A stretch of 64,000 nucleotides of DNA from Litorivita pollutaquae (GTDB lineage: Bacteria; Pseudomonadota; Alphaproteobacteria; Rhodobacterales; Rhodobacteraceae): NCBI RefSeq assembly GCF_003205515.1, contig NZ_KZ826481.1, positions 166,660 to 230,659 on the forward strand, in the 5' to 3' direction. The notes under the pieces were generated by a model. The model ran no database searches. It was given only the letters and a program-made list of their open reading frames with translations, and was not told the origin of the DNA. Positions 44,946-53,277 of this stretch are shown in pieces. The position numbers were made by a program, and so were the translations under genes. Every line of letters starts with the position of its first letter. The stretch's first letter is position 1.

Positions 44946-45179
44946 TTAGGAGGCTTCTTTGATGAACTTGACCGCGTCACCGAAGGTCTGGATGTTTTCG
45001 GCGGCGTCATCAGGGATTTCGATGCCGAATTCCTCTTCAAATGCCATAACCAGCTCGACAGTGTCGAGGCTGTCTGCACCCAGATCGTCGATGAACGACG
45101 CGTTCTCGGTGACTTTGTCTTCTTCCACACCCAGGTGCTCTACAACGATTTTCTTCACGCGGTCTGCGACGTCGCTCAT
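44946..45179 (-). CDS. acpP: Acyl carrier protein
   Basis: A 77-residue acidic ACP carrying growing fatty acyl chains. The phosphopantetheine attachment serine is S37 in [13 protein letters not shown]. Length, acidity and sequence are typical. GAGGAC precedes the ATG at 45179. It lies alone between fabG and fabF with terminators on its 3' side. Confidence 0.97.
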   Translation of the reverse strand: MSDVADRVKKIVVEHLGVEEDKVTENASFIDDLGADSLDTVELVMAFEEEFGIEIPDDAAENIQTFGDAVKFIKEAS

Positions 45180-45815
45180 GTCAAGTCCTCATAACTGGTC
45201 TGGGCGCTGCGGCCCGTTTTTTCTGCCTTGTTCCGACCTAAATCAGGAAGCTCGGCGTTTTAGTGCCCCGAAGGGCGGCTGGTCTAACTGTCCCGCAGCG
45301 CGGGGATGCGCAGGCACACAAGATATGGGTGCATGCACGGTTCTGTCGCCGCCTATAGCACATGGCGCGCAATTGGCAAACGCTTTGTCTTAAGTGGCGT
45401 CTGCTCTGCTGTCCTGCAAGCGGGCGTTGCAAATAATCTCGCACCCGTGGCGATGGCCACTGTGACCGCATAAGGACCAACGCCACGGGAACGGCGAGAT
45501 AAGGCTTTGTAATCACATGGTAATAAACGGGAAACCCCATACGCCAAAGTTGACAGGCCGCCCCATATCGGGCGCGGCGGCGGCGTGCCCGGATCGGTTT
45601 AAAACGACCAAAACAGCCGGTCCCCCCATCATGCGAACCATTGCCGATTCCGGCGATCGGGTGACGCAAATTGCAAGGTGACGCCGGGTGCGTATCGTCT
45701 TTCTATGGGCGCGGGGCCACCTTGAACACCGCGCTCACGGGGACCTCATGCACCTCATGCAAAAAGAGCGCCGCCGAAGCCGCGCTCTGATCTAATCATG
45801 ACGATCAAATAGGGA
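45180..45815. other. Intergenic region between fabG and acpP
   Basis: This 636-base stretch holds the acpP ribosome-binding site and presumably its promoter at the left end and the fabG terminator at the right end. Short frames occur on the minus strand (for example 45353-45547) but have no start signals or family features. I see no RNA gene or repeat in it. Confidence 0.5.
45762..45789 (-). terminator. Terminator after fabG
   Basis: Minus-strand AGAGCGC...GCGCTCT with an inner GC-TTCG-GC loop, followed by TTTTT, about 27 bases after the fabG stop. Confidence 0.8.
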
Positions 45816-46553
45816 TCACAGCATCGCCATGCCGCCATTGACGTGCAAGGTCGCGCCGGTGACATAACCGGCCTCGGGGCTGGCCAGATAAAGCACCGCA
45901 GCGGCGATCTCTTCAGGGGTGCCCATGCGCGCGGCAGGGATCTGTGTATTGATCTTGGCCTTTTGATCGTCGGTCAATTTATCCGTCATCGCGGTCGCAA
46001 TGAATCCCGGCGCCACCGCATTGGCGGTGATCCCGCGACTGGCGACCTCATAGGCGATGGATTTGGTCATACCGATCATACCGGCCTTGGAGGCGGCGTA
46101 ATTTGCCTGCCCCGGATTGCCGGTGGCGCCGACGATGGAGGAAATATTCACGATCCGCCCCCAACGCGCCTTCATCATCGGGCGCATCACACCGCGGCAC
46201 AGGCGCATTGTCGCGGTCAGGTTCACATCCAGCACCGATTGCCATTCGTCATCCGACATGCGCATGAAAATCTGGTCGCGGGTGATACCGGCGTTGTTGA
46301 CGAGAATATCTACCGACTCCATTGCCTCAATCGCTTGCTTCGGCAAGGCATCCACCGCATCGGCGTCCGACAGGTTACAAGGCAGAACATGCGCCCGCGC
46401 GCCCAATTCGGCGGCCAAAGCCTCCAAGGGTTCGACCCGCGTGCCCGACAGGCCCACGGTTGCGCCCGCGCCGTGCAGCGCCTTGGCAATCTGCCCGCCG
46501 ATGCCGCCCGATGCGCCGGTAACCAACGCGTTTTTCCCAGTTAAATCAAACAT
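45816..46553 (-). CDS. fabG: 3-oxoacyl-[acyl-carrier-protein] reductase
   Basis: A 245-residue short-chain dehydrogenase that reduces 3-oxoacyl-ACP with NADPH. The Rossmann motif GASGGIGG is at about 13-20, NNAGITRD at about 86-93, the catalytic Ser in NISSIVG, and the Tyr/Lys in YAASKAG (about 151-157). ATG 46553 fits the family start (MFDLTGK); seven upstream codons are dispensable. It is 27 bases downstream of fabD. Confidence 0.95.
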   Translation of the reverse strand: MFDLTGKNALVTGASGGIGGQIAKALHGAGATVGLSGTRVEPLEALAAELGARAHVLPCNLSDADAVDALPKQAIEAMESVDILVNNAGITRDQIFMRMSDDEWQSVLDVNLTATMRLCRGVMRPMMKARWGRIVNISSIVGATGNPGQANYAASKAGMIGMTKSIAYEVASRGITANAVAPGFIATAMTDKLTDDQKAKINTQIPAARMGTPEEIAAAVLYLASPEAGYVTGATLHVNGGMAML

Positions 46554-46580
46554 TTTTACGTCTTTCTCTATCAATTCAAA

Positions 46581-47522
46581 TCAGGCGAGTGCTGCGACGA
46601 TGGCCTGCACATCTTCTGGTGTGCCGACGGTCATCGGCGCGATTGCGCGGTCAATACGTTTGACCATGCCGCTCAACGCTTTGCCCGCTCCGACTTCCCA
46701 AACTTCGGTGACGCCCTGCGCGCCCATCCACAAAACGCTTTCGCGCCAGCGCACCGAACCGGTGACCTGCTCGACGAGCAGCGCACGGATCATGCTGGGG
46801 TCGCGGACCGCATCGGCACGCACATTGGCCACCAGCGGCACTGCGGGGCGGTTGATATCAACCTGCCCCAAGGCCTCGGCCATGACCCGTGCGGCCGGCT
46901 CCATCAAAGCACAGTGAAACGGGGCGCTGACGGGCAACAAGAGCGCGCGTTTCGCGCCTTTGGCCTTGGCAATATCACAGGCACGCTCGACGGCGGCCTT
47001 GTGCCCTGACACGACAACTTGTGCCGGATCATTGTCATTGGCGGCTTGGCAAACCTCGCCTTGGGCGGCCTCTTTGGCCACGGCCTGCGCGGTATCGAAA
47101 TCCAACCCGAGCAAAGCTGCCATTGCGCCGACGCCAACGGGCACGGCTTCTTGCATGGCTTTGCCGCGAATACGCAACAGCCGCGCGGCATCGGCCACGC
47201 TAAACGCGCCCGCCGCGGCCAAAGCCGAATATTCGCCCAAAGAGTGACCGGCCACATAGTCCGCCACATCGGCCAAAACCACGCCTTCGGCCTCCAGCGC
47301 GCGCATCGCCGCCAAAGATGTCGCCATCAAGGCCGGCTGTGCGTTTTGCGTCAGGGTCAGCGTGTCTTGCTCGCCTTCCCAGATCAACGCACTCAAGCTT
47401 TCGCCCAAAGCCTCGTCCACCTCGTCAAAGACGGCCTTTGCGGCGGGATAGGCCTCGGCCAGGGCTTTGCCCATGCCGATGGTTTGGGCACCCTGCCCGG
47501 GGAAAATCAATGCGCGGCTCAT
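46581..47522 (-). CDS. fabD: Malonyl-CoA:ACP transacylase
   Basis: A 313-residue transacylase loading malonyl groups onto ACP. FPGQGAQTIGMG (7-18) and the nucleophile GHSLGEYSA (S94) are diagnostic, with the His in VSAPFHCALM (about 200-209). The start at 47522 has GGAGG seven bases upstream. The open frame continues 78 codons upstream, but that part has no family similarity. First gene of the fabD-fabG unit. Confidence 0.95.
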   Translation of the reverse strand: MSRALIFPGQGAQTIGMGKALAEAYPAAKAVFDEVDEALGESLSALIWEGEQDTLTLTQNAQPALMATSLAAMRALEAEGVVLADVADYVAGHSLGEYSALAAAGAFSVADAARLLRIRGKAMQEAVPVGVGAMAALLGLDFDTAQAVAKEAAQGEVCQAANDNDPAQVVVSGHKAAVERACDIAKAKGAKRALLLPVSAPFHCALMEPAARVMAEALGQVDINRPAVPLVANVRADAVRDPSMIRALLVEQVTGSVRWRESVLWMGAQGVTEVWEVGAGKALSGMVKRIDRAIAPMTVGTPEDVQAIVAALA

Positions 47523-47869
47523 TTCATGGCCTCCGTTCTTGCTCGTTTTCTGGTTAAAACCGAGATAGCGCGGCGCGGCGCAGTTGGCAACGATAAGGCG
47601 CGCCGCGAGATCGCGCATCGCATCATCCTGTGCTGCCGCCTCCGCGATCCCCGCCTGCGGGCCCCATGACTGTGCATCCGTTCCATATGCCTGCCCTATG
47701 CGCGGGTGCCCTGCCATGCCCCTTCTCCGCTCGGCATGTCTTGCGGCCGCTGCCACCCTGACATCCGAACCTGTGCGCCAAACATGAGGACCTGTGCGGG
47801 AATGGCGATATATTTACATCCTAAATGCCGGTAAAACGCGGCAACTGCATTTCATCAATCGGATCTCAC
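47523..47869. other. Divergent intergenic region between fabD and the cytochrome b561-YceI gene
   Basis: About 347 bases between divergent genes. It should contain both promoters, but I cannot place convincing hexamers. An AT-rich patch (ATATATTTACAT, about 47807-47818) lies 50-60 bases before the right-hand gene. No RNA gene or repeat was seen. Confidence 0.4.
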
Positions 47870-49171
47870 ATGCCCCACGCCAACACCACCCAACGCTATG
47901 GCAGCGTCACCAAAACCTTTCACTGGCTCACCGCATTCGTGATCCTCGTCACAATCCCTGTCGGATGGCTGGCGCATGAACTCTCCGTCGATCTGCGCAG
48001 CGGCAGCGCGGATGCGACGTCCGTGGCCCGGGTGGCCTTCTTGTTTTCCTTGCATAAAACATTGGGCGTCGCGGCATTTTTCGTGGCGCTGGGGCGGATA
48101 CTTTGGGCAACGGGACAAACCAAACCGGGGTTGATCAACGGCAATCACCGGATCGAAGCCCTGACCGCAGAAGTGGTGCATTGGACATTATACGGCACGA
48201 TGCTGCTGGTGCCTTTGTCAGGATGGGTGCATCATGCCGCCACCTCCGGCTTTGCACCAATCTGGTGGCCCTTTGGTCAAACCCTACCGTTGGTGCCGCG
48301 CTCGACGTTTGTTGCCGAAGCCTCCGAAGTGGTGCATTTTTTATCAGGGCGCTTGATGATCGTATCGATTGTGATGCACGTCGCGGGGGCCGTCAAACAC
48401 CACGTCATAGATAAGGATGCAACGTTGCGGCGGATGCTGCCGCGCGGCGGATCGGCGCACCCCTCGGCGCAGCAACCCTCACATATATTGCCCGCCAGTA
48501 TGGCTGCACTATTGCTTGCGGCGACGCTGTTTGCTGGCTGGACTGCCGCAGGCGGATCCGAGGACCATAGCAAAGGCGCGATTGCGCAGGCCGAAGGCAC
48601 GCCCCAATCCGCCTCTACGCAGGCTCAACCGCATGCGGCAGGAATCGATGCCACACAAAGCGCGGCGACGACCGATTTGCCTATTTGGGAGGTGCAAAAC
48701 GGCGAGATCACCATCGCCGTGCAACAATTCGGGTCGCAGGTCACCGGCGGATTTGGCACATGGGACGCCGACATCATTTTCGCCCCCGAAGCCGACCGGA
48801 ACAAAGGCACAGTCGACGTGCGCATCCAAATTGCTTCGCTGTCTCTTGGATCTGTCACCGAACAGGCGCTCGGCGCGGATTTCTTCGATGCCGCGACCCA
48901 TCCCGAGGCCCTGTTCGAGGCTCAGATCATCGAAGAGGCCGGGGCACTCTTCGCGCGCGGCGCCTTGATCATCAAAGACAATGCCTTGCCGGTAACCTTG
49001 CCCTTCTCGCTCGACATTACAGAGACGCCCGAGGGCAAAGAGGCAAAGATGCGCGGCACCCTGCGCCTTGACCGGCGCGATTTCGGCATCGGCCTGTCGA
49101 TGGACGACGAAGGCAGCCTTGGCTTTGCTGTCGATGTCACGGTGTCTTTGACCGCAACCCAAGCGCCATAG
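47870..49171 (+). CDS. Cytochrome b561-YceI fusion protein
   Basis: A 433-residue two-part protein. The first ~190 residues form a four-helix cytochrome b561 domain: FHWLTAF (H18), LHKTLGVAAFF, VHWTLYG and VMHVAGAVKHH supply His residues for two b hemes. After a fifth hydrophobic segment (about 212-232) and an Ala/Gln-rich linker comes a YceI-like lipocalin domain in the periplasm (about 275-433). YceI proteins bind isoprenoid quinones or similar lipids, so the fusion may pass electrons between a bound quinone and the b hemes. The start at 47870 matches b561 homologues; ATG 47825 is an alternative. The neighbour across the terminator is a free YceI. Confidence 0.88.
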   Translation: MPHANTTQRYGSVTKTFHWLTAFVILVTIPVGWLAHELSVDLRSGSADATSVARVAFLFSLHKTLGVAAFFVALGRILWATGQTKPGLINGNHRIEALTAEVVHWTLYGTMLLVPLSGWVHHAATSGFAPIWWPFGQTLPLVPRSTFVAEASEVVHFLSGRLMIVSIVMHVAGAVKHHVIDKDATLRRMLPRGGSAHPSAQQPSHILPASMAALLLAATLFAGWTAAGGSEDHSKGAIAQAEGTPQSASTQAQPHAAGIDATQSAATTDLPIWEVQNGEITIAVQQFGSQVTGGFGTWDADIIFAPEADRNKGTVDVRIQIASLSLGSVTEQALGADFFDAATHPEALFEAQIIEEAGALFARGALIIKDNALPVTLPFSLDITETPEGKEAKMRGTLRLDRRDFGIGLSMDDEGSLGFAVDVTVSLTATQAP

Positions 49172-49256
49172 AACAGGGCATATTACGCGAACGACACGGG
49201 TGCGGACGAGCCGCCCGATCCGTGTCCCACCCGACAAACCACGCCTTGCAGACAAG

Positions 49257-49290
49257 AAAAAACGCCAGCGCATTCTCTGCGCTGGCGTTT
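49257..49290. terminator. Bidirectional terminator between convergent b561-YceI and yceI genes
   Basis: Perfect twelve-base stem AACGCCAGCGCA/TGCGCTGGCGTT with a five-base loop. On the minus strand six T residues follow it; on the plus strand TTT follows. It serves both converging genes, most strongly yceI. Confidence 0.85.
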
Positions 49291-49318
49291 GCATGTGACG
49301 TTTCAGATAACGAAAAGC

Positions 49319-49921
49319 TTATTCAGCTTTCATTGCCTCGATAGAAATGTCGATTTGCACGTCGTCGGACACATAGGGGGCGAATTGCCCAAGATCAAAT
49401 TCGGTGCGCTTCACCGTCGTTGTGGCCGAAAAACCGGCCCATGTTTTTTTCGCCATCGGGTGCTCCCCTGCTTGGTTCAACACCGCATCCAGAACCACCG
49501 ATTTCGTCACGCCGTTCAAGGTCAGGTCGCCCGTGATCAATGCGGTTTTCTCGCCGGTCACTTCAATGCCGGTCGAGGTAAAGGTCACCGTTTCATCGGC
49601 CCCGCCAAAAAAGTCGTCGCCCATGAAATGCGCAAAGCGCTCTTCCCATCCGGTCAGCATCGAGGTCACCGGAAATGAAACTGTCACCGAAGAGGCGGCC
49701 GGATCTTCAACGTCGAACATGATTTCGCCGTCAAAACCGGAGAACATGCCATAGCTGGTCGAGAACCCGAGGTGGTTATAATTAAACACGATCTGGCTGT
49801 GGCTGGGGTCGAGCACATATTTCTCGGCGGCAGCATGGGCCGCACCGGCGCCAAAGGCCATCGCGGCGGCAAGCGTGGCGCTCAGGGCGCCGGTCTTTAG
49901 GGTCGATGTCATAAAGGTCAT
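49319..49921 (-). CDS. yceI: YceI family periplasmic lipid-binding protein
   Basis: A 200-residue exported protein. The signal peptide covers about residues 1-31 (hydrophobic run ALSATLAAAMAFGAGAAHA). The mature part is one YceI lipocalin-like beta-barrel: YVLDPSHSQIVFNYNHLGFS (about 35-54), GDLTLNGVTK (about 130-139) and KRTEFDLG. Family members bind polyisoprenoid lipids such as ubiquinone-8. AAGGA lies nine bases before ATG 49921; a second ATG three codons later is possible. A TGTAAC-N10-GTTACA palindrome is 47-68 bases upstream. Confidence 0.92.
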   Translation of the reverse strand: MTFMTSTLKTGALSATLAAAMAFGAGAAHAAAEKYVLDPSHSQIVFNYNHLGFSTSYGMFSGFDGEIMFDVEDPAASSVTVSFPVTSMLTGWEERFAHFMGDDFFGGADETVTFTSTGIEVTGEKTALITGDLTLNGVTKSVVLDAVLNQAGEHPMAKKTWAGFSATTTVKRTEFDLGQFAPYVSDDVQIDISIEAMKAE

Positions 49922-49967
49922 TCGAAAAATCCTTCCCTGTGGGATTGGAGTGTCTGTTGCGAAATTA

Positions 49968-49989
49968 TGTAACGATGGCCAAAGTTACA
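49968..49989. promoter_or_regulatory. Palindrome TGTAAC-N10-GTTACA upstream of yceI
   Basis: Perfect six-base half-sites with a ten-base spacer, one helical turn and a half between centres, placed where a regulator of yceI would bind. The regulator is unknown. Confidence 0.4.
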
Positions 49990-50246
49990 CAACTGCACAG
50001 AACTCAACAGAAGCTGCGCAGCAGCGCGCATGTCGGTTTTTGCCGGTTCATCTCGGCTTGCCGGCATATTTTCGCCGACTGCTGCCCTGACAAACCATGC
50101 GTTGTTGCCTGTTTCATATCACATTTTCATGGCCGCATAGAACCCTCGGGCCATTTACGCCATCGCTCCGCCCCTAACGACACCCGACGGCCAGAGCGAG
50201 AGTGCCCGCTATGAGCGCCGCGACGGGCACACCAGATGGGCACACC

Positions 50247-50267
50247 AAAAAGCCCGCCGAAGCGGGC
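50247..50267 (-). terminator. Terminator after the small membrane protein gene
   Basis: Minus-strand GCCCGC-TTCG-GCGGGC followed by TTTTT, about 100 bases after the stop at 50368. Confidence 0.8.
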
Positions 50268-50367
50268 CGTAGAGAATTGGGAGGTTTGCACAACGCGATT
50301 GGCCACACGGAAAACCACATAGACACGCCCGCACGACCTTGAGCCGGCTTAACCGCCGCGCGTTGAA

Positions 50368-50904
50368 TTACACCGCACGTGCGAATGCCGCGCCAAGCGC
50401 CATTTGAAGTTTATCCAGATCGCCCGGCTCGGCCATCGGCATTTCGATCAAGGTGTCGCCACGGGCATCTGTGGCCTTAAGCATGTCGTTGCGAAAATCC
50501 ACCGACCCGAGATCGTCATAGCTGTAACGGGCAATCTCGTTACGCGCGCCCGTTGCGGACACTTGAAACAACACCATTTCGCCGCGCGCCGGATCAAGAT
50601 GCACCTCGGGGATGCTGCCCTGACGGCCCGGCTGCATGACGGCAAGACCGGCACCCAAAAACAGCATGGAGATCACCAAGCGGATCAGCATTTGCTCGGC
50701 GTCCCAGCTTCCCGAACCAATCAACCAAAGGCCGCCCGCCGAGGTAATCAAAACCACGCCAAGAAAGATCGAAGCCGCGCGGATCATCGGGGCGCCCACC
50801 ACCCGCACCACATTGCGACGCGATTGCTGTCGGGCTGCGGCATCCCTGCCGCGTGCCGCAGCTTGGATATGTGGCTCAAGCAGGATATCTGACATCGAGG
50901 ACAT
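50368..50904 (-). CDS. Hypothetical membrane protein
   Basis: A 178-residue protein. I place the start at ATG 50904, with AAGGAGA seven bases upstream. A basic N-terminus (QQSRRNVVR) is followed by two transmembrane helices (about 45-62 and 73-90) with a short loop, then a soluble C-terminal domain (about 95-178) with VHLDPARGEMVLFQV and a YDDLGSVDF motif. I do not recognise the family. It has no operon partners and its own terminator. Confidence 0.7.
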   Translation of the reverse strand: MSSMSDILLEPHIQAAARGRDAAARQQSRRNVVRVVGAPMIRAASIFLGVVLITSAGGLWLIGSGSWDAEQMLIRLVISMLFLGAGLAVMQPGRQGSIPEVHLDPARGEMVLFQVSATGARNEIARYSYDDLGSVDFRNDMLKATDARGDTLIEMPMAEPGDLDKLQMALGAAFARAV

Positions 50905-51285
50905 GGCGGTCTCCTTCGGATTCATTCACTGTCACGCGCCCGTTTTGAATAAATTGGCTCTACGGCCGGGGCGCTCTGTTGTGGTTAACACTCGGGTAGG
51001 AATTGGACCGAAATGAGGCAACCGGCAGGTAAAAGCGCGGCTCGACGCACATCTGTGGCTTTCGATTGACGCTGCTGAACGCCGTGCGGGCACCGGCATA
51101 CCCCGTGGGGCATCCGCCCCCCGACCGCATGCGTCACGGCGGGCCTTGCGCCACAAGGAAAAGCAAGCTAAGAGGCGCGCTTACCGTGCGCAAATCGATT
51201 GAACCGCGCAGTCTCTCGTGGATGGGCCGCGTCACGGTATTTTGCCCGTCCTATGAAATGCGCCTGAAAAATGAATGGAGAGCAC
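50905..51285. other. Divergent intergenic region before the ribosomal protein operon
   Basis: 381 bases between the small membrane protein gene and rpsF. The rpsF ribosome-binding site (TGGAGAG) is at the right end, and the rpsF promoter is expected here, but I could not place clear hexamers. No RNA gene was recognised. Confidence 0.4.
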
Positions 51286-51672
51286 ATGCCGCTTTATGAG
51301 CATGTATTCATCTCGCGTCAGGATTTGTCCAACACGCAAGCTGAAAGCCTTATCGAACATTTTGGCACCGTCCTCGCCGACAACGGCGGCAAACTCGTGG
51401 ACCACGAGTATTGGGGCGTCAAAACGATGGCTTACAAAATCAACAAGAACCGCAAAGGCCACTATGCCTTCTTGCGCGTGGATGCGCCCGCCGCAGCCGT
51501 GCAGGAAATGGAACGCCTGATGCGCTTGCATGACGATGTCATGCGCGTTCTGACCATCAAGGTTGACGAGCACGCCGAGGGCCCCTCGGTGCAAATGCAA
51601 AAACGTGACGAACGTGAGCGCGGCCCGCGCGGCGATCGTGGTGACCGCGGTGATCGCGGCGACCGTCGTTAA
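51286..51672 (+). CDS. rpsF: 30S ribosomal protein S6
   Basis: A 128-residue S6, first in rpsF-rpsR-rplI. Typical segments are YEHVFISRQDLSNTQAE and DHEYWGVKTMAYKINKNRKGHY. The start at 51286 has GGAG six bases upstream; the in-frame codons before it are not conserved. The C-terminus ends in a tail of repeated Gly-Asp-Arg units (GDRGDRGDRGDR), beyond the folded domain. Confidence 0.96.
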   Translation: MPLYEHVFISRQDLSNTQAESLIEHFGTVLADNGGKLVDHEYWGVKTMAYKINKNRKGHYAFLRVDAPAAAVQEMERLMRLHDDVMRVLTIKVDEHAEGPSVQMQKRDERERGPRGDRGDRGDRGDRR

Positions 51673-51700
51673 TCAACGCTTGAGAAAAGGACGCTAAACA

Positions 51701-51928
51701 ATGGCTACCAAACCGTTTTTCCGCCGTCGCAAAGTCTGCCCCTTCTCGGGCGACAATGCACCTGCGATCGACTACAAAGACACGAAACTTTTGCAACGCT
51801 ACATTTCCGAGCGCGGCAAAATCGTTCCCTCGCGCATCACTGCCGTTTCGGCCAAGAAGCAACGTGAGCTGGCCCGCGCCATCAAACGCGCCCGCTTCCT
51901 CGCCCTGCTGCCCTATGCCGTGAAGTAA
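51701..51928 (+). CDS. rpsR: 30S ribosomal protein S18
   Basis: A 75-residue S18 that pairs with S6 on the small-subunit platform. The conserved [12 protein letters not shown] and the C-terminal [22 protein letters not shown] are complete. It is 28 bases downstream of rpsF and 11 bases upstream of rplI. Confidence 0.97.
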   Translation: MATKPFFRRRKVCPFSGDNAPAIDYKDTKLLQRYISERGKIVPSRITAVSAKKQRELARAIKRARFLALLPYAVK

Positions 51929-51939
51929 GGAGAAAGCAC

Positions 51940-52569
51940 ATGCAAGTTATCCTTCTCGAACGTGTTGCCAAGCTTGGCCAAATGGGTGACGTCGTTGACG
52001 TGAAATCCGGCTATGCGCGCAACTTCCTGCTCCCGCAGGGCAAGGCGCTGACCGCGTCTTCGGCCAATGTTGCAAACTTTGAAGCGCAAAAAGCGCAGCT
52101 CGAAGCACGCAACCTTGAAACCAAAAAAGAAGCGGAAGCATTGGGCGCAAAGCTCGATGGGCAACAGTTCATCGTGATTCGCTCCGCCTCCGATTCCGGC
52201 GCACTTTATGGCTCGGTCACCCCACGGGATGCCGCCGAAGTTGCAACGGAAGAGGGCTTCTCGGTGGACCGCAAGCAGGTTTCCTTGATCAACCCGATCA
52301 AAGACCTCGGCCTGCACGACCTGTCGGTCAAACTTCACCCCGAAGTCACCGTGACAATCGTCATGAACGTCGCGCGCTCGGTGGAAGAAGCCGAATTGCA
52401 AGCCTCGGGCAAGTCGATCCAGGAACTCGAAGCCGAGGCAGAAGCCGAAGCGGAATTCGAGATCTCTGAATTGTTCGAAGACATCGGCGCAGCCGCATCG
52501 GACGATGAAGATCTCGCCGAAGCTGTGTCCAGCGACGACGACGACACCTCGGATGACGAAGACGCGTAA
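51940..52569 (+). CDS. rplI: 50S ribosomal protein L9 with acidic C-terminal extension
   Basis: A 209-residue L9. The N-terminal 23S-binding domain ([32 protein letters not shown]), the long connecting helix and the C-terminal domain (up to about residue 150) are normal. About 55 further residues form a strongly acidic Glu-Ala and Asp-rich tail ([11 protein letters not shown], then [12 protein letters not shown]). L9 stabilises the L1 stalk and reading frame. The tail is unusual relative to the ~150-residue bacterial norm, though related tails occur in alphaproteobacteria. A strong terminator follows. Confidence 0.96.
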   Translation: MQVILLERVAKLGQMGDVVDVKSGYARNFLLPQGKALTASSANVANFEAQKAQLEARNLETKKEAEALGAKLDGQQFIVIRSASDSGALYGSVTPRDAAEVATEEGFSVDRKQVSLINPIKDLGLHDLSVKLHPEVTVTIVMNVARSVEEAELQASGKSIQELEAEAEAEAEFEISELFEDIGAAASDDEDLAEAVSSDDDDTSDDEDA

Positions 52570-52592
52570 GCCGCGCTTTCGACCCAAAATTG

Positions 52593-52627
52593 AAAGGCCG
52601 CGCAAAATTTGCGCGGCCTTTTTTTAT
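52593..52627 (+). terminator. Terminator of the rpsF-rpsR-rplI operon
   Basis: AAAGGCCGCGC and GCGCGGCCTTT form an 11-base stem around AAAATTT and run into a seven-base T tract. Confidence 0.9.
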
Positions 52628-52735
52628 GCTCACTGTGTCGCGCAGCCCATCGAACAAGGGAGCTTAAACGATGCACCGCTACCCTACGGCGGCGCGGTTC
52701 ACGGTGCCTCACCGGCCCCGTTCTCACCGGCCCCG

Positions 52736-53158
52736 TTATTCCCCGAAATTCTCGCCGGCCTCTCTCGGGGCCATGCGCACCAAACGCGAGGTTTTCACCG
52801 CCGCTTGCCGATGGCGCATCGCCTTGCGATATTCGGGGTCGAAAATCATTTCAACAAAGGCAGACGGTTGCGGATATTGCGCGATAAAGCACAGATCCCA
52901 ATCCTCGCTGCCGTCCTTTGGCCCGATCACCATCAATTCCATCGCGCCGCGCCAGACGACCTGCCCCCCGAGCCGTTCAAACACCGGCTGGCTCTCGCGT
53001 CCATATGCGGCGTAGGCCTCTGCCCCGGTGGTCGTTGTGCCGTCCTCATAGGTGGCCACTGCGTGCAGCTTTACCAGATTGAGCATATGGATCGGCCCTG
53101 ACCGATCATCGGCGCGGAATGCGTCAAATGTTTCCTTATCAAACCCCAGATAATCCAT
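52736..53158 (-). CDS. DUF1330/NIPSNAP-like protein
   Basis: A 140-residue protein with a ferredoxin-like alpha/beta pattern typical of DUF1330 proteins: PIHMLNLVKLH near residues 23-33, YAAYGRESQPVFERLGGQVVW and AQYPQPSAFVEMIFDPEYRKAM. The Tyr-rich and PE/YR segments are the family's conserved part. No catalytic activity is established for the family. ATG 53158 has GGAGGAG about seven bases upstream. Confidence 0.8.
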   Translation of the reverse strand: MDYLGFDKETFDAFRADDRSGPIHMLNLVKLHAVATYEDGTTTTGAEAYAAYGRESQPVFERLGGQVVWRGAMELMVIGPKDGSEDWDLCFIAQYPQPSAFVEMIFDPEYRKAMRHRQAAVKTSRLVRMAPREAGENFGE

Positions 53159-53226
53159 TGGATCTCCTCCCCTATTTGCCATGGCAACGATGGCCTGTGG
53201 GGCGCGACATGGCAAGCCGCACAACG

Positions 53227-53252
53227 AAAAAGGGCCGCCAAAACGGCAGCCC
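53227..53252 (-). terminator. Terminator after tig
   Basis: Minus-strand GGGCTGCC-GTTTT-GGCGGCCC (one G-U pair) followed by TTTTT, 26 bases past the tig stop. Confidence 0.8.
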
Positions 53253-53277
53253 CTTCCCGAAAATATGATGCGAGATC

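Larger units (their letters stand above)
49922..50367. other. Intergenic region upstream of yceI
   Basis: A 446-base gap. It holds the yceI upstream palindrome (49968-49989) and, at its far end, the terminator of the next minus-strand gene (50247-50267). The rest has no gene with start signals or family features. Confidence 0.5.

Noticed and set aside
47523-47756. 78-codon N-terminal extension of FabD
   Set aside because: FabD homologues begin at MSRALIFPGQG, and GGAGG lies directly before ATG 47522; the extension has no family similarity.
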